From Cordilura impudica (taxonomy: Eukaryota > Arthropoda > Insecta > Diptera > Scathophagidae), in NCBI GenBank assembly GCA_963682025.1, contig OY821522.1, positions 27,537,208 to 27,601,207 of the forward strand: 64,000 nucleotides of DNA. The letters run 5' to 3'. The first letter of the stretch is position 1. Each line of letters starts with the position of its first letter. The position numbers and the translations under genes were made by a program. The notes under the pieces were generated by a model that was given only the letters and a program-made list of their open reading frames with translations, was not told the DNA's origin and searched no databases. Positions 41,947-53,900 of this stretch are shown in pieces.

Positions 41947-42965
41947 GGGAGCAAAAGTTGTATTCATAGAACTGGCTTGCCAGGGACATGATACAATGGC
42001 CTATAACCTACCTCCAAGTGGTGCTCCTGGGCAACGCAAGGCAAAGCCAGTTAATTCTGGTTATTATTCCTAGCGGCTAAAGGTTAAGGAAGAGAAATGT
42101 CTGCCAGTGCAATCCCTTCATGGGGGATAACTGGTAGCTACTAAATTGGCTACTTAGTAGCGAAGCCTTACCAAAAGGCGCTAAATTTGGTACTGCGGGG
42201 AGATCGAATTGCCCAAAAAGAGGACTCTTCGACTTCTTGTGGATACCAAGCGAGCCATGACACTGTAATCTGATAGCCGACTGGTGGATCGTGAAACATC
42301 CAACCAGATGAAAAGGTTGTCACAACCCTTTAATATATGTGAATCCAAGTTGAATTGACGGAATTGGTGGATCACATTACGAACGTGGCACTAGAGGCTT
42401 TCGAATCTGATGTGCAGAGGAGATCGCTGTGTGTGACTAGTAGGGGTGGTTGTGAGTGGAAGAGCTGGTATATGCGTTGGATGGAAATGCTGGTATATAC
42501 GTTGGATTGGGTGGCATGAGTGGAAGATGAGTCGCAAGATGAATCGGATGCGAGAATGTCGGATGTAGCATGAGTAGATTTGACGCTACAAGAGTGCGTA
42601 GAAATGGGTCAGAAAACAGTGTCATGGTAAGCAAGGTCAAAGCAGAAGTCTTTGACGAATCTTTTACGATCTCATTGGGAACGGCCCCTCGGGGAGTTTC
42701 GCAGTGGCTTCTGGTGCCCGTATCGCGGGCAGATCGCAGATCGATGTGGAGGTGCATCCACCCAGGTGTTGCTAGCTCTAAAGCAAAAGAGTTTTAGATA
42801 GGCTCGACACAATAACAAAGTGTGAAGTGATGCCATGAACATCACTCCAGCTTGTAACCGTCTTATGGCGGGGCGAAGGCAAGACGCATAGTATCTCTCC
42901 ATGTGCTAAGACCACCGTGTGGTTAAGTCGTCAAGACAGGTATACACGTAAAAACTCAAGAGACT
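41947..42965. mobile_element. 1-kb retroposed insert in OSV pol
   Basis: The insert is flanked by a perfect 14-nt duplication, CTGTGGCAAGCGGT (41933-41946 and 42966-42979). Removing it restores the RNase H context. It is GC-richer than its surroundings and begins GGGAGC. I recognise no protein domain and see no long poly(A), so a non-autonomous LINE derivative is the best guess. Short frames inside (42181-42757) are not convincing. Confidence 0.75.
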
Positions 42966-43315
42966 CTGTGGCAAGCGGTTTCGGTCTTGGCACAACAACT
43001 AGAGGGAACAGAATGAGTCATCGCTTATGCGAGCCGCCAACTCAACCAGGCGGAAAAGAATTATACTACGACTGAGAAGGAGTGCCTGGACATCATTTGG
43101 GGATACGCAAAATGAAGGTGTACCTCGAAGGGTGTCAGTTTACTGTCATTACCGACCATCTGTCCCTCAAATGGCTTAACTCAATCGAGACACCGGTTAG
43201 CGCGATTGGCACTAGAACTCCAGCAGTATAACTTCATCGTGCAATATCATAGGGGAACCCAAAACACCGTTTCCGATGCATTATTACGAAAACCGCAGGA
43301 AACCATCCAACGAAT
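42966..43315 (+). pseudogene. pol: OSV RNase H, decayed
   Basis: After the insert the frame pieces read as RNase H of a gypsy element, with TVITDHLSLKWLN near 43141 and QYNFIVQYHRGTQNTVSDAL near 43225. At least two frameshifts are present. Confidence 0.8.
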
Positions 43316-43449
43316 GGTTACAGGTAACGACTCTTTAAATTGTATATGGTTGGACAAACAAATAAATGCGGTCAAAAATAACCCCCAAAAATATCCTGAA
43401 TTTTCAATAATCAATAATCAGCTTTATAGATATTTCCCCAGAAATCACA

Positions 43450-44298
43450 ACGATGAAGACTACCCCCCGTGGAAACTTTGTGTGGGAACACCTCAAAGAG
43501 AACGAGTCTTGCACGAAAATCATGACGACCCCCGCAGGACATCGCGGCATCCGGAAAACCATAAACCGAATTTGTAATGGCTACTACTGTGCAAACCCGG
43601 ATACCGGAAGAACTATGGGCTACCATCTGCCTAGATTTCATGGGACCGCTACCCTGATCGAAACACGGAAACACCATGCTACTTGTTATAGTGGAACGGT
43701 TCCCTAAATGGACAGAACTAATTCCACAACGGAAGGCTACAGCACAGGGTCTAATCAAGGCTTTTAGGGAACGAATTGTAGCAAGATTTGGAGTACCAAA
43801 TGTGGCCATCACCAACAACGGGTGCCAGTTCACTAGCAAAATATTCAAAGCTTTTTTAGCGGATTTTGGGGTCGACCACCAGCTTACGGTACCTTACACA
43901 CCCCAGGAAAACCCAACCGCCTTGTTCAGGGACGTGAACCCAGATTACCCCGAGCACTCTACAACGAAGTAACCGTGGAGACCGGGAACATCAAGCGGAA
44001 CCCCTCCGAACAGAGTCAACAGCTACGGGATGTTTTTACAATAGTGCGAAACAACCTCACTCGGGCAGCACAGGATCGGCAGCGATATTATAATTTACGG
44101 AAGAAATCGATCGGGCAACGGGTTCTGGTCAAACAGCATCAACTATCCAAGACGGCAGGTAATTTCGCGGCGAAACTGGCCCCAAAATTCGATGGACCAT
44201 ACACCATCATAGAACTTTTATCCCCAGTTGTTGCCAGACTGAAAGGCCAGGACAAGGGGATGTCCGAACAGCTCACATTAGCGAACTCAAGCTATTAA
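43450..44298 (+). pseudogene. pol: OSV integrase, decayed
   Basis: Recognisable segments are MLLVIVERFPKWTELIPQRKA near 43676 and VARFGVPNVAITNNGCQFTS near 43779, where the expected catalytic Asp of TDNG reads N. PYTPQENPT follows near 43891, after which the frame breaks. The last part, 43975-44298, has a C-terminal LAPKFDGPYTIIELLSP region typical of gypsy integrases. Confidence 0.85.
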
Positions 44299-44435
44299 TG
44301 AACCAAACCTAACTTGTAACCCTAACCCAAAAATACAAATATATTTTTTCCCTTACGCTAATATCAGTTTTGTTCCTCTATCGTCTCTTCTTTTAGACTA
44401 CGTTAAAAGTCACAATCTAAACCCAATTATATAAG

Positions 44436-44966
44436 ATGTCCGACGAATATTATCAGATGACCAACGACAACTTCCGTCGGCGTTTGCTGGAAGAACGGGC
44501 TACGGGGAGACGCACCATCCTTCTCGAACGCGAGCTACCAATGAGATGCATAGTACGTGGCCATGAAATGCATAGTAGCCCAGTGAACTCGCTAACGCCC
44601 AGCCTCGAAGCATTCACGGTTATACTCACTCTTCCGGGCGGCCCACCTGATCCTGCCCTAATCCTGCCACCAGGTAGAAGCCAACCCAACACTACCACTA
44701 TACATACGGAAGCCGCTGCCTCCTCGGCCATTCCACCAGCAACAACAACAACGTGCGGACATCATTGTACACCACCCAGGATGCCACGATTAATACCGGT
44801 TATCACCATCATCATCATCATTATCACCTTCATCATCATCGCCGCCCTCTTCATCCCCGGCATCCCCGTCATCATTACCACCAATAGCTCCATCACCACC
44901 TCCGACGTATATCACATTCGTTACACCAACTTTTTCCATCTGGCCCGAAGAAGGGAGGATGTATGA
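44436..44966 (+). CDS. OSV small env-like frame
   Basis: The 176-residue frame begins with a polar Arg/Glu-rich segment and then a Pro/Thr-rich one (about 75-115). A very hydrophobic Ile-rich stretch at about 119-148 is a likely membrane segment. It sits after pol and ends at the start of the 3' LTR, the position of env in Osvaldo-group elements. No fusion-protein features are seen, and it is too short to be a complete envelope. It may be a truncated relic. Confidence 0.5.
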   Translation: MSDEYYQMTNDNFRRRLLEERATGRRTILLERELPMRCIVRGHEMHSSPVNSLTPSLEAFTVILTLPGGPPDPALILPPGRSQPNTTTIHTEAAASSAIPPATTTTCGHHCTPPRMPRLIPVITIIIIIITFIIIAALFIPGIPVIITTNSSITTSDVYHIRYTNFFHLARRREDV

Positions 44967-45293
44967 GGATCAAAGTCGGGCCTCATTTTGACCCACACTA
45001 ACATAATTATATTCATTACCCCACTATGTATGTGTACCTTATTTTCATTCATATTTAATTTCCTATTCTTGAATATTACCATTATGTGCACTATTCTATA
45101 ACACTATACACTATTGCCATTCATATTTAATTTATTAATTTATAAGGACTTGCATATATTCTTAAATATTATTATTGTATTTATTATTCTATACGGTTAT
45201 ATTTCTATAACATATTATTAGTTACGACCCTACCAGTAAGTTATGTATAACAGTTATACATTTCACTGGTTCCAGTATAATTTAACATGTTTA

Positions 45294-47148
45294 TTAGTGC
45301 GTACCGACCACACAGGCAGCTGAAAAAAAGTGCTCCATACGCCCCCTGTTATACAGTATATTTTCAAAACATTTTCAAAAAAAAAAATTATTTTTTTTAT
45401 GCCCACTGTAGAGGTCGCGGTTTTACGTTTTTCTTTATATCTTCTGCGTTTACATTCGCATCTTAAAGTGTGATATGTTGATGTTTTCGTCTCGAGGAGA
45501 CAAATTTTTTCACTTCAAAATCATCGACCTTTCTAGTACTTACCCCTTACATCTCAGTTGCTACCACCCTAATGTGCCACCCTAATTACAGAAAATTAAA
45601 GCTCGCAAAAAATCGCGAAACTTTTGATAAGAAAATATTTCGGTAATTCCAGCAGAACAGTCTTAAAAATGCTTCTGTTTGTTTTCGTCGAATGTAGGGG
45701 TAAACTTTTTTAACTTTTCATTGTATCTTCGGTATTTACGGTGTCTACTACTCTCTTATATTGTTTTACTAGTGCTAATCGTTTTACCCATGACATAACT
45801 CTTGTAATTTCGTCTATGTTTTATTAAATTAGTCAAATAATTCAGTTATAACGTGTACGCAACCTTCGATGACATTGAAAAAACTAGCTGAGTTCGTTAT
45901 GAAAGTGTATGCGCCATTCTGGTTTCTGGTGAACAGCCAACCACTGGCAATTCACGGAAGTCGCCACGTTTTTCAATATATATCTTGGGTCCGCCATTTG
46001 CCGATAGATGTTCAACAGGTCCTCCGTCCGTTCATCGCAAATAATTCGTACTGTTTCCATCCCGAGAACGTTTTGTTGTCAATGATAACAGACCAAGATC
46101 CGCTAGTACGTTCAGATGGTTATGAGAAGATTCTATCTGCCCGCAATGAAGTATCGACATGCATTCGTCAAATGCTTGGTCCAGAAGTAGATAATTTTAT
46201 CAACTTTGAGAGTGACTCATACGTCGATATGATCAATTGGAATAAATTCCACTTGACTGAGCCTCCATGCTTGCAGTTCTATACTCAAGATCAGCTGGAA
46301 GACTTTCAATCTTCAAAGGAAATAATTGAATTACCAGGTAAGAATACGGAAAATAACTTAACTTAGTAGTTTTCTTTTCAAACTAAATTATTTTTGCAGC
46401 TTATCCATGCCATTTTCAAAACACCGAGCGTTTCGTTCATGTAGTACATGAATCCGCTATGGCGGTCACCGATGACCAACGCATAGGTCACATTTTTTCT
46501 AAACTTGACAGTCGCCAAAAACTTGAATCACGTCAAAACATGAAAGATTAAAATTTGCATAATTTAATTTTATCTTACAATTTTTTATTTGTTGCTGTAA
46601 CAGTTCAAATACGATGCGTAAGTAAGAGAAGGGGGTACTTGTGGTTAATGACTTTTGAGAAAAAAAAAATTGGTCTCTTCAACACAAAATCATAGATATA
46701 TCGCACTTCAATATCCAACTGTAAATACCGAAGATACAATGAAAATTTCAAAAAGTTTACCCCTACATTCGGCGAAAACAAACAGAAGCATTTGTAAGAC
46801 TGTTCTGGTGGAATTACCGAAATACTTTCTTAGCAAAAGTTTCGTGATTTTTTACGAGTTTAATTTTCTGTAATTAGGGTGGCACATTAGGGTGGTAGCA
46901 ACTGAGATGTAAGGGGGTAAGTACTAGAAGGGGGTAATTAAGGTCGATGATTTTGAAGCATCTCCTCGAGACGAAAACATCAATATATCACATTTTAAGA
47001 TGCGACTGTAAACGCTGAAGATATAAAGAAAAACGTAAAACCGCGACCTCTACAGTCGGCATAAAAAAAAATTTTTTTTTGAAAATGTTTTGAAAATATA
47101 CTTCATATCAGGGGGCGTACGGCGAACTTTTTTTTCGGTACGCCCTAA
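45294..47148 (+). mobile_element. long-terminal-inverted-repeat transposon 1 (LTIR-1)
   Basis: Arms of about 470 bp (45294-45760 and 46670-47148) are inverted copies of each other, beginning TTAGTGCGTACCGA and TTAGGGCGTACCGA. Between them lies one two-exon gene. The superfamily is not recognised, and no clear target duplication could be fixed. Confidence 0.75.
45869..46551 (+). CDS. LTIR-1 two-exon protein of unknown function
   Basis: Exon 1 (45869-46337) and exon 2 (46400-46551) are separated by a 62-nt GT-AG intron (GTAAGA…TTTTGCAG). They join in frame to 206 codons. Exon 1 contains ISWVRHLPIDVQQVLRPFI and LSMITDQDPLVRSDGYEKIL. The junction region reads LPAYPCHFQNTERFVHVVHE and the end is Lys/Arg-rich. 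I have the impression of a protein found scattered in many invertebrate genomes next to transposons, but I cannot name a domain. It is shorter than a typical transposase. The frame is intact, which suggests recent constraint or a young copy. Confidence 0.7.
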
Positions 47149-47158
47149 TGTATATGTC

Positions 47159-47410
47159 AGTTAACACGAGAAACATTTAAAATAACAAAATAAAAAAGAA
47201 ATTTACACGTTCACAATGCTGACGTACACGAGCAAGTCGATTAAAGTGGTGTGATATTGAAGGTAAGCAAAAACTTGCGGTTATTAATTTGGATGATTTA
47301 AGTTTAAACTTTGCTCTGTAATTTAACGTGAAACAATAAAAACGTTGTGTGTTCTAACAAAACATACAACAATAATTTTTTTAAAAAGAAAACATAACGT
47401 CTTCTTAATT
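47159..47410 (+). repeat. ERV-2 5' LTR, with a deletion of about 70 bp
   Basis: The LTR is 252 bp. Compared with the 319-bp 3' LTR it lacks the segment after 'gctgacg'. The missing piece is bounded by similar 'gctgacRNNacgtctgcga' motifs, so it was probably lost by short-repeat recombination. Confidence 0.85.
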
Positions 47411-47427
47411 GGCGCCCGATCAGGGAT
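47410..47427 (+). promoter_or_regulatory. ERV-2 primer-binding site, tRNA-Lys type
   Basis: TGGCGCCCGATCAGGGA overlaps the last T of the LTR and differs by one base from the lentiviral tRNA-Lys site. Confidence 0.75.
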
Positions 47428-47738
47428 CCTGAAAGGTGCTCACGGTAAAATTCGAGTCAAGCATTGTCAGGCCCCTCAGTAATCTTACAAGGTTAAAACG
47501 GATTGTGCGTTATGCCAAAGCCTGATAAGCTAGCGTAAAGTGACATTCGCGAAAATAAATATAATAAAAGTTAAGTGAATAAAATAAAAACAATTGTAGC
47601 TGAATAAATTTATTTTAAGAATAAAAAAATAATAAAATAATCAAGATTTAAAAGTACATTTGCCAAAATCAATAACTGTTTGTGAAACTAAAGCAAAAAT
47701 AATTGTAGCTGAATAAAATTTATTTTAAGAATAAAAAA

Positions 47739-50352
47739 TCTTATATACATTTACGCTGATCCCTGACTGACTGACTGATTCTGTAACGCTGAAATAATAC
47801 ACATAGCACTCCCTACAAAGCTATGCGAAATACACAAACAAAATTTAATCTTTCTCATTTTATACAAACCCACACACAATTTTCTCTCTTCTATGTTACC
47901 GACCAGTGCTGCTAATAAAATTTTCTGAAAATCGACAATTTTGAAACTAAATCGCCAAAATCGTCATTTTTAAAACAAGAAATTGTCAAGAAAATAAAAA
48001 AAACTCGACAAAATATTACAAAAGGAAACAATAAAATTTATTTAAATCATTCATATTACGAATGTAATATTAGTGGTGAAATTTCAACGAAAAAAATTTA
48101 TCACAGCAATCAACTAAATAATTTTTTTGACATGTATCTATAGCTGAAACATATAATATAGGTTTAAAGTATCGCCGTAATTAAAACTTAAATCTTAAAT
48201 AGAGATGATATTCAAGGTATTTCCGTTTTGAAACGACTTGACCCAGAATTGAATCTATACAAATTTTGTAATTTCCATTTACACTGAACAAAAACTATCA
48301 AATTTCGATAAATAACCCATTAATTGTTAACCCTTGAAATCGTAATTTTTCTGCTACTGAAAATTTTAAATCTTCAATCATCATTTTAACAAATTTAACA
48401 AATCATTTTAACAAATTGAAAAATCGTCGAAATTACAATAAGTTGTCACAATTGGTAACACTGCTAACGACAATACCACTACATATGCAGATTTCGTGTT
48501 ACATATGGAATAAGTTGAACGCAAAAAAAGCATAAAAAAAAAACTAACATCTATTTAAAATCTTCATTAAATTCCCTTTGTTGGTCAATGAAAAAATTCT
48601 GCAAAAAAAGTAATGAATGAAATTTTAAAAATTTTTACTTCTTTTATCAAACTAAATTTTCCGTTTGTCCGTTTTGTTTTTTAAATCAAAATTGTTTTGT
48701 ATTGTTAGCAGTGCTTTCGCTCAGCTTCTCTGATGGCCAGCACTTACCAAAGAGTATGCTTTTTTTGATAAATATTTGAGAAAAAGAGATCTTCAATGTG
48801 GATTTTGTTGTTGTCCAACGTATGCTTTCGTTTAAAGCTCCGTATGGAAAAGCACTTGAAAAAATAGTGCAATATTAACTTTAAAATTGAAATTATTCTA
48901 ACTTTGCATAATTAAATTACATTGTAATTTCAGAAGAGAGGTGGGAAAAGAATATTTTTTCACTCATAATATTAATTTTTGCATAATTTGCTTTCAAAAA
49001 ATTTTGACAAACATAAATTACGTAAATATATTTAAGACTTTAATTTGAATAATTTATTGAAATTATCATGTAAGAATTAAAGGCGATTTGGAATAATAAG
49101 TTTTTTTTTTAATAAAACTAATACGCTCTTATTTTTTATTTTTTGGATTTATAGATAACTTTTCAAAAAACGTAGTTCTCTTTCTTCAGTTTACATGTAT
49201 GATGAAATATGAAATATTTTTTTTTCTTCTGTGTAGGTGTATTGGGGTTTGCACTTCCTTAAGGGGTGGTAGGTTTTAAAACCTTTTTTTGCATTTCTCT
49301 TTCTGAATGCACAACATGTCGAGAGTGTTGTGTCAAAATTTGAAGTAAATCAGAACAAAACTCAAGAAAAAACAGCGTTTCCAGCGACCGACCTCATACG
49401 GTATATAAATCAGTTTTTAAAAAACTTTAAACCGATTTTCTCGCAAATAAATATTCGAAGTCCGTGAACATCATGACTCAAAATCTACTTGACCGATTCT
49501 TTTGAAAATTTAGACACTACACACATATATCATCAGGTAACCACGAAGGGTTTTTTTAATCCCATTTTCTTCCCCATTTTTTTAACAACAAATTCCCGAA
49601 ATTGTATAGCACCTTTTAAACGCATTTCGACTTTTTTATTTCGCATGATCCGGTAACGAGTTATGATGTTGACCGCAAAACAACAACGCCTCCGGAGATT
49701 CGCTGTCACGGGCTTATTTATTAAAATTTTTTATTGAAAATTTTTTCAAAGATTCTTCAAATGTTATGCTATAACATGTATATGAAATAAATAAAATGGA
49801 GTTAGGTTATAATGAACTCGGCGGGACCGACCAAATTAGTTCCTTATAGACTTAGTTCGTTATAAACGTAATTTTTTTTTTTTGTTTTGTCCGAAAGGTT
49901 TAAAAACTTTTTTTAGTTGAATAAGTTTATTTATTTTGATGCATTTTAAAAAGTTATAAAACATAAATTAAATTATTAAAAAGATACATATATATAGTTT
50001 GTCTTAATAAGACTAAAATTACCGAGTTTCTATCAAAATAAAATATTTTTTTAAAATCATATAATATTGAAGACTCCTTATGTATTGAAGCAGAAAGTAT
50101 AAAGCAAACGTATTTGGCAAACTTTTGCAAAAATATACATAAAAGGAACTTTTACAAAACTTCATTTGAAAATCGAAGTTTTTGTTTTGTATTTTTTACA
50201 ACTGTTTTTCGATTTTTTTTAAAGAAATTTTAAAAACATTAAAATTAATTTTTTTTAAATATATAAAATATAGGAAAATTCTGAAATGGAAAAAAAAATT
50301 TATTTCTTAAAGTCAAAATAAACGGGCGCCTAGGCGCCACACAATCAACTAG
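47739..50352 (+). mobile_element. non-autonomous Helitron (HEL-2)
   Basis: The insert begins TCTTATATAC after an A and ends CTAG before a T. A perfect palindrome GGCGCCTAGGCGCC (50325-50338) lies 14 nt before the end. The ERV-2 leader contains a tandem repeat whose neighbouring copy (47620-47680) shows the same site without the insert ('aagaataaaaaaataataaa'). The 2.6 kb hold no coding region that I recognise. Confidence 0.85.
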
Positions 50353-50901
50353 TAATAAAATAATCAAGATTTAAAGTGACATTTGCAAAAATCAATATAG
50401 GAAAAGTTAAGTGAACAAAAGTTCGAACTAGAATAAAAATAAAGTAAAAATAAGTAAATAATCTGAATAAAGTTATCTAAACCGGAAAATAATGAAATAT
50501 TTAAGACTCAAAGTGACATTTGCAAAAATAAGTGAATAAAAGTTTAAATTAAAAATTTAAATTAAATTAAAACTAAAGAAAACTTTTTTAGAGAATAAGT
50601 GTAAGATACTTAAATGAAGGAGATTTTAAATTAAAAATAACTAAAAAATTAACTAAATGGAAAATAACAAATAACAATATATAATTTAGACAGACGTAAA
50701 TGAAAGAAAATTTAAGAAGAAAAAATTCGAACTAAAAGGAAAGTAAACTTAATAAAACTAGTTAAAATTTAATATAAAGCTCAAGTCGAAAATAAATCAA
50801 TATAAGAAAGAAAAAACAACATTAAATAATTTGAGTCAAGAAAAACAAAGAAGTAAACTATTCAAATTTTAAAGCTGAAAAAGAAATAAAGCTGAAAAAT
50901 A
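50353..50901 (+). other. ERV-2 leader, A-rich
   Basis: This stretch continues the tandem leader units ('aagtgacatttgcaaaaat' and similar, seen at 47649, 50375 and 50510). No frame was recognised. Confidence 0.6.
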
Positions 50902-53900
50902 ACACAAGGGAACAATGGTTCTGTTGATTAAGAACTGAATATTGTTTTTAAGGTTATTTGGGACGCTGAATCCAAATCTGCCCTTGGTTTTTTTCTATCA
51001 GCTCGACTTTTCGAGATATACCGTTATGTTCAAAATTAAGGCACTTCCGCTACATATATTGGAATAACTTGAAAACGGTTCACCATATTAAATTAAAAAA
51101 AAAATCCGAAACTCGCAAACAATATTCTCTTAAAGCTGTGCTTACTTTGTTTTTAAATTTTCCAAGTAGTTTTAGAGATATCGTTCAAGTTTTTTAAAAA
51201 AAAACATTTTTTTGTTCTTTAAAAATTCCTAAAAAATAAAAATGGGACAAAAATCACAGTTTTGGTCTACAAGCAGTTAGTCAAATATATTTCGAATAAA
51301 ATGAGCTTTATTTCATTGCAATCGGTGCACAACTTTTGATTTTGTTCACGATTTACTGAATTGATATAAATCGCGATTTCCATACAAAAATAACATTTTC
51401 TAATGTGTAAGTGTTTGTATGTAATAAGTTAGTTTTTTATGATTCTAAGAATTAAAAAAATTAAGTAATAAAAAAAGATTATTTCATTTTTATGGTCAGC
51501 TATACTTTTTAATTTAACACAAAAAGAGAATTTTAAAGAAAAATAAAAAATTTTAATACACAAATATTACAATGTAATTACAACTCATCGAAAAATTTTC
51601 TTTTATAAGATTTTCTTAAATAACCTTGTTTAAAGGGATTTGTTTTAATGCTCCAGCAATAGTCCGCCATCATATGCTTATCCCAGTGACCCTGGTACCG
51701 CTCCTCTATAGTGCGGATATCTTGATGGAAACGTTCACCTTGTTCTTCACTGAAGTCTCCAAGATTTTCAGGGAAACAATCCAAATGACTGTGTCGGTAG
51801 TGCACCTTAATGCTCATATTACAACCAAGCTGCTTGAAATGTGACAACATGTTATCCACGTGGTCCGAATAGTGCTCACCCTTTTTGTTTCCCAGGAAAT
51901 TGCGCACTATCCAAACAAATTCATTCCAAGCATTTCTTTCAATATCTGTCATGGAATTACTAAAATTTTCATCATTGATTAATTTTTTGATTTGAGGGCC
52001 ATCAAAAATGCCAGCTTTCAGTTTCTCCGAACTCAAATTGTTGAACTTTTTACTGATATATCTAAAACAATCACCGTCCTTGTTGAGAGCTTTGACAAAT
52101 TGTTTCATAAGTCCTAGCTTGATATGGAGAGGTGGCAGTATTATGCGATCCCTGGGCACAAGTGGTTGATTAACTATATTGTGGTTTCCTGGAACCATAG
52201 CTTCCCTCGAAGGCCAGTCTTTCTTACTCCAGTGTTCAGATCTGGCTCTGCTATCCCATAAACAAATGAAACACGGATATTTTGTGTAGCCACCTTGTTG
52301 GCCTAGAAGAAAATTCACCATTTTTAGATCCACACAAATTAGCCAGCGGTGTTCGTTGTACTTTATTTTATTTATAACTGAGGCAATTGTAGAATATTCT
52401 TCTTTAGCTTTAGTTGAATGTGCAATGGGCAACGAACCCAATTTATTACCGTTATGCAGAAGTACACATTTTAGGCTGCGTTTAGAAGAATCTATAAATA
52501 GTCGCCAGTCATTTGGATCATACTCCTCTAATCCCATCGCTGTTACTAAACCAGGAACATCTGAACAATAAACAAATTCATCGTCTTCGGAAAAGAATGG
52601 AAGTAAGTTTTTTTCTCTGTTACGGTAGTATGAAATTGTTGTTCCTTGGGTTAACAGATTTTTTTGCTTTAATCGAGAAGCAAGAATTTCAGATGCTTTT
52701 TTAGAAAGTCCAAGGTCTCTCACTAAATCACTAAGCTCCTCCTGATTAAATTGCTCGCGTTCAGAAGAAATATCTAAATGCAAGTCATCTGATCCAAATT
52801 CAGAAATTGGTGAAGGAACATTTTGTCGTAAGTCGTGGAAATTGTGTGTAGATGTAGATGGTTGTGGTTCTGAATCCTCACTAGAGTACAGGACTGGTTG
52901 GGTAATAGACAACACGTTAGGATAAATCCATTTAGACCGGTTTGTTTTATTAATGCCTGTTATGTTGACAGCGCAAAAATAACAATCATCATAATGATTC
53001 GAAGGTTCCCGCCAGATCATTGGTGTTTTATACTTGAAGTGGGTCCGTTGCTTGTTTGCCCATAACCTTAAATACTCTACACAGTTTTTACATACAGTAT
53101 TAGGAATCCAGTACTTGTCACGGGTTTCCATGGTAAATCCGAAGTAGTCAAAATAAATTTTTTTAATAAAATCTGACACACTTTTTCTATTTTTTATAAA
53201 CGTGTATTCGCCACATATGTTACAAAAATAGTTGGGATTGATTTTACAGGTGTTTCTTGACGTAGCCATTGCACAATTTTGAAGTATATATCAAAGTAAC
53301 ACAATTTTCAATAAATAACACACGGGAACAAAATTGAACTTTTTTGTGTTGACTGATTAAATGTTCAATGTAAAATGATTTATATTTTTTGTCGTTATAC
53401 TTTTCGCTTTCGTAAACACTTGTTGAATGAGAAAAATTGGTTGAATGAACCCATAAAAATACTTAGTAGTTTTTTACTGAAGTACCAAAAAAAATTATAT
53501 CCACAATTTTATTGACAGTCACTTATGAATGAACACATGTGTTCAGGGGAATCCCTTTAAAAAATCATCCGTTACCAACGGTAAACCACACATCAATAAA
53601 AACAAGTGGACTTTTCTTTTTTCTCTTTAATTGACTGTGAACTGACTAGGTGTCATAAAGGGACAATAAAATTTATAGGCGTTATGAGTTTGCTACCGCA
53701 ACCATAAAAATGAAATAATCTTTTTTTATTACTTAATTTTTTTAATTCTTAGAATCATAAAAAACTTACTTATTACATACAAACACTTACACATTAGAAA
53801 ATGTTATTTTTGTATGGAAATCGCGATTTATATCAATTCAGTAAATCGTGAACAAAATCAAAAGTTGTGCACCGATTGCAATGAAATAAAGCTCATTTTA

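Noticed and set aside
42181..42902. Several 60-100-codon frames in the OSV pol insert
   Set aside because: They overlap on both strands, and none shows a known domain.
46655..46873. 72-codon frame downstream of the LTIR-1 gene
   Set aside because: It lies within the right inverted arm and has no domain.
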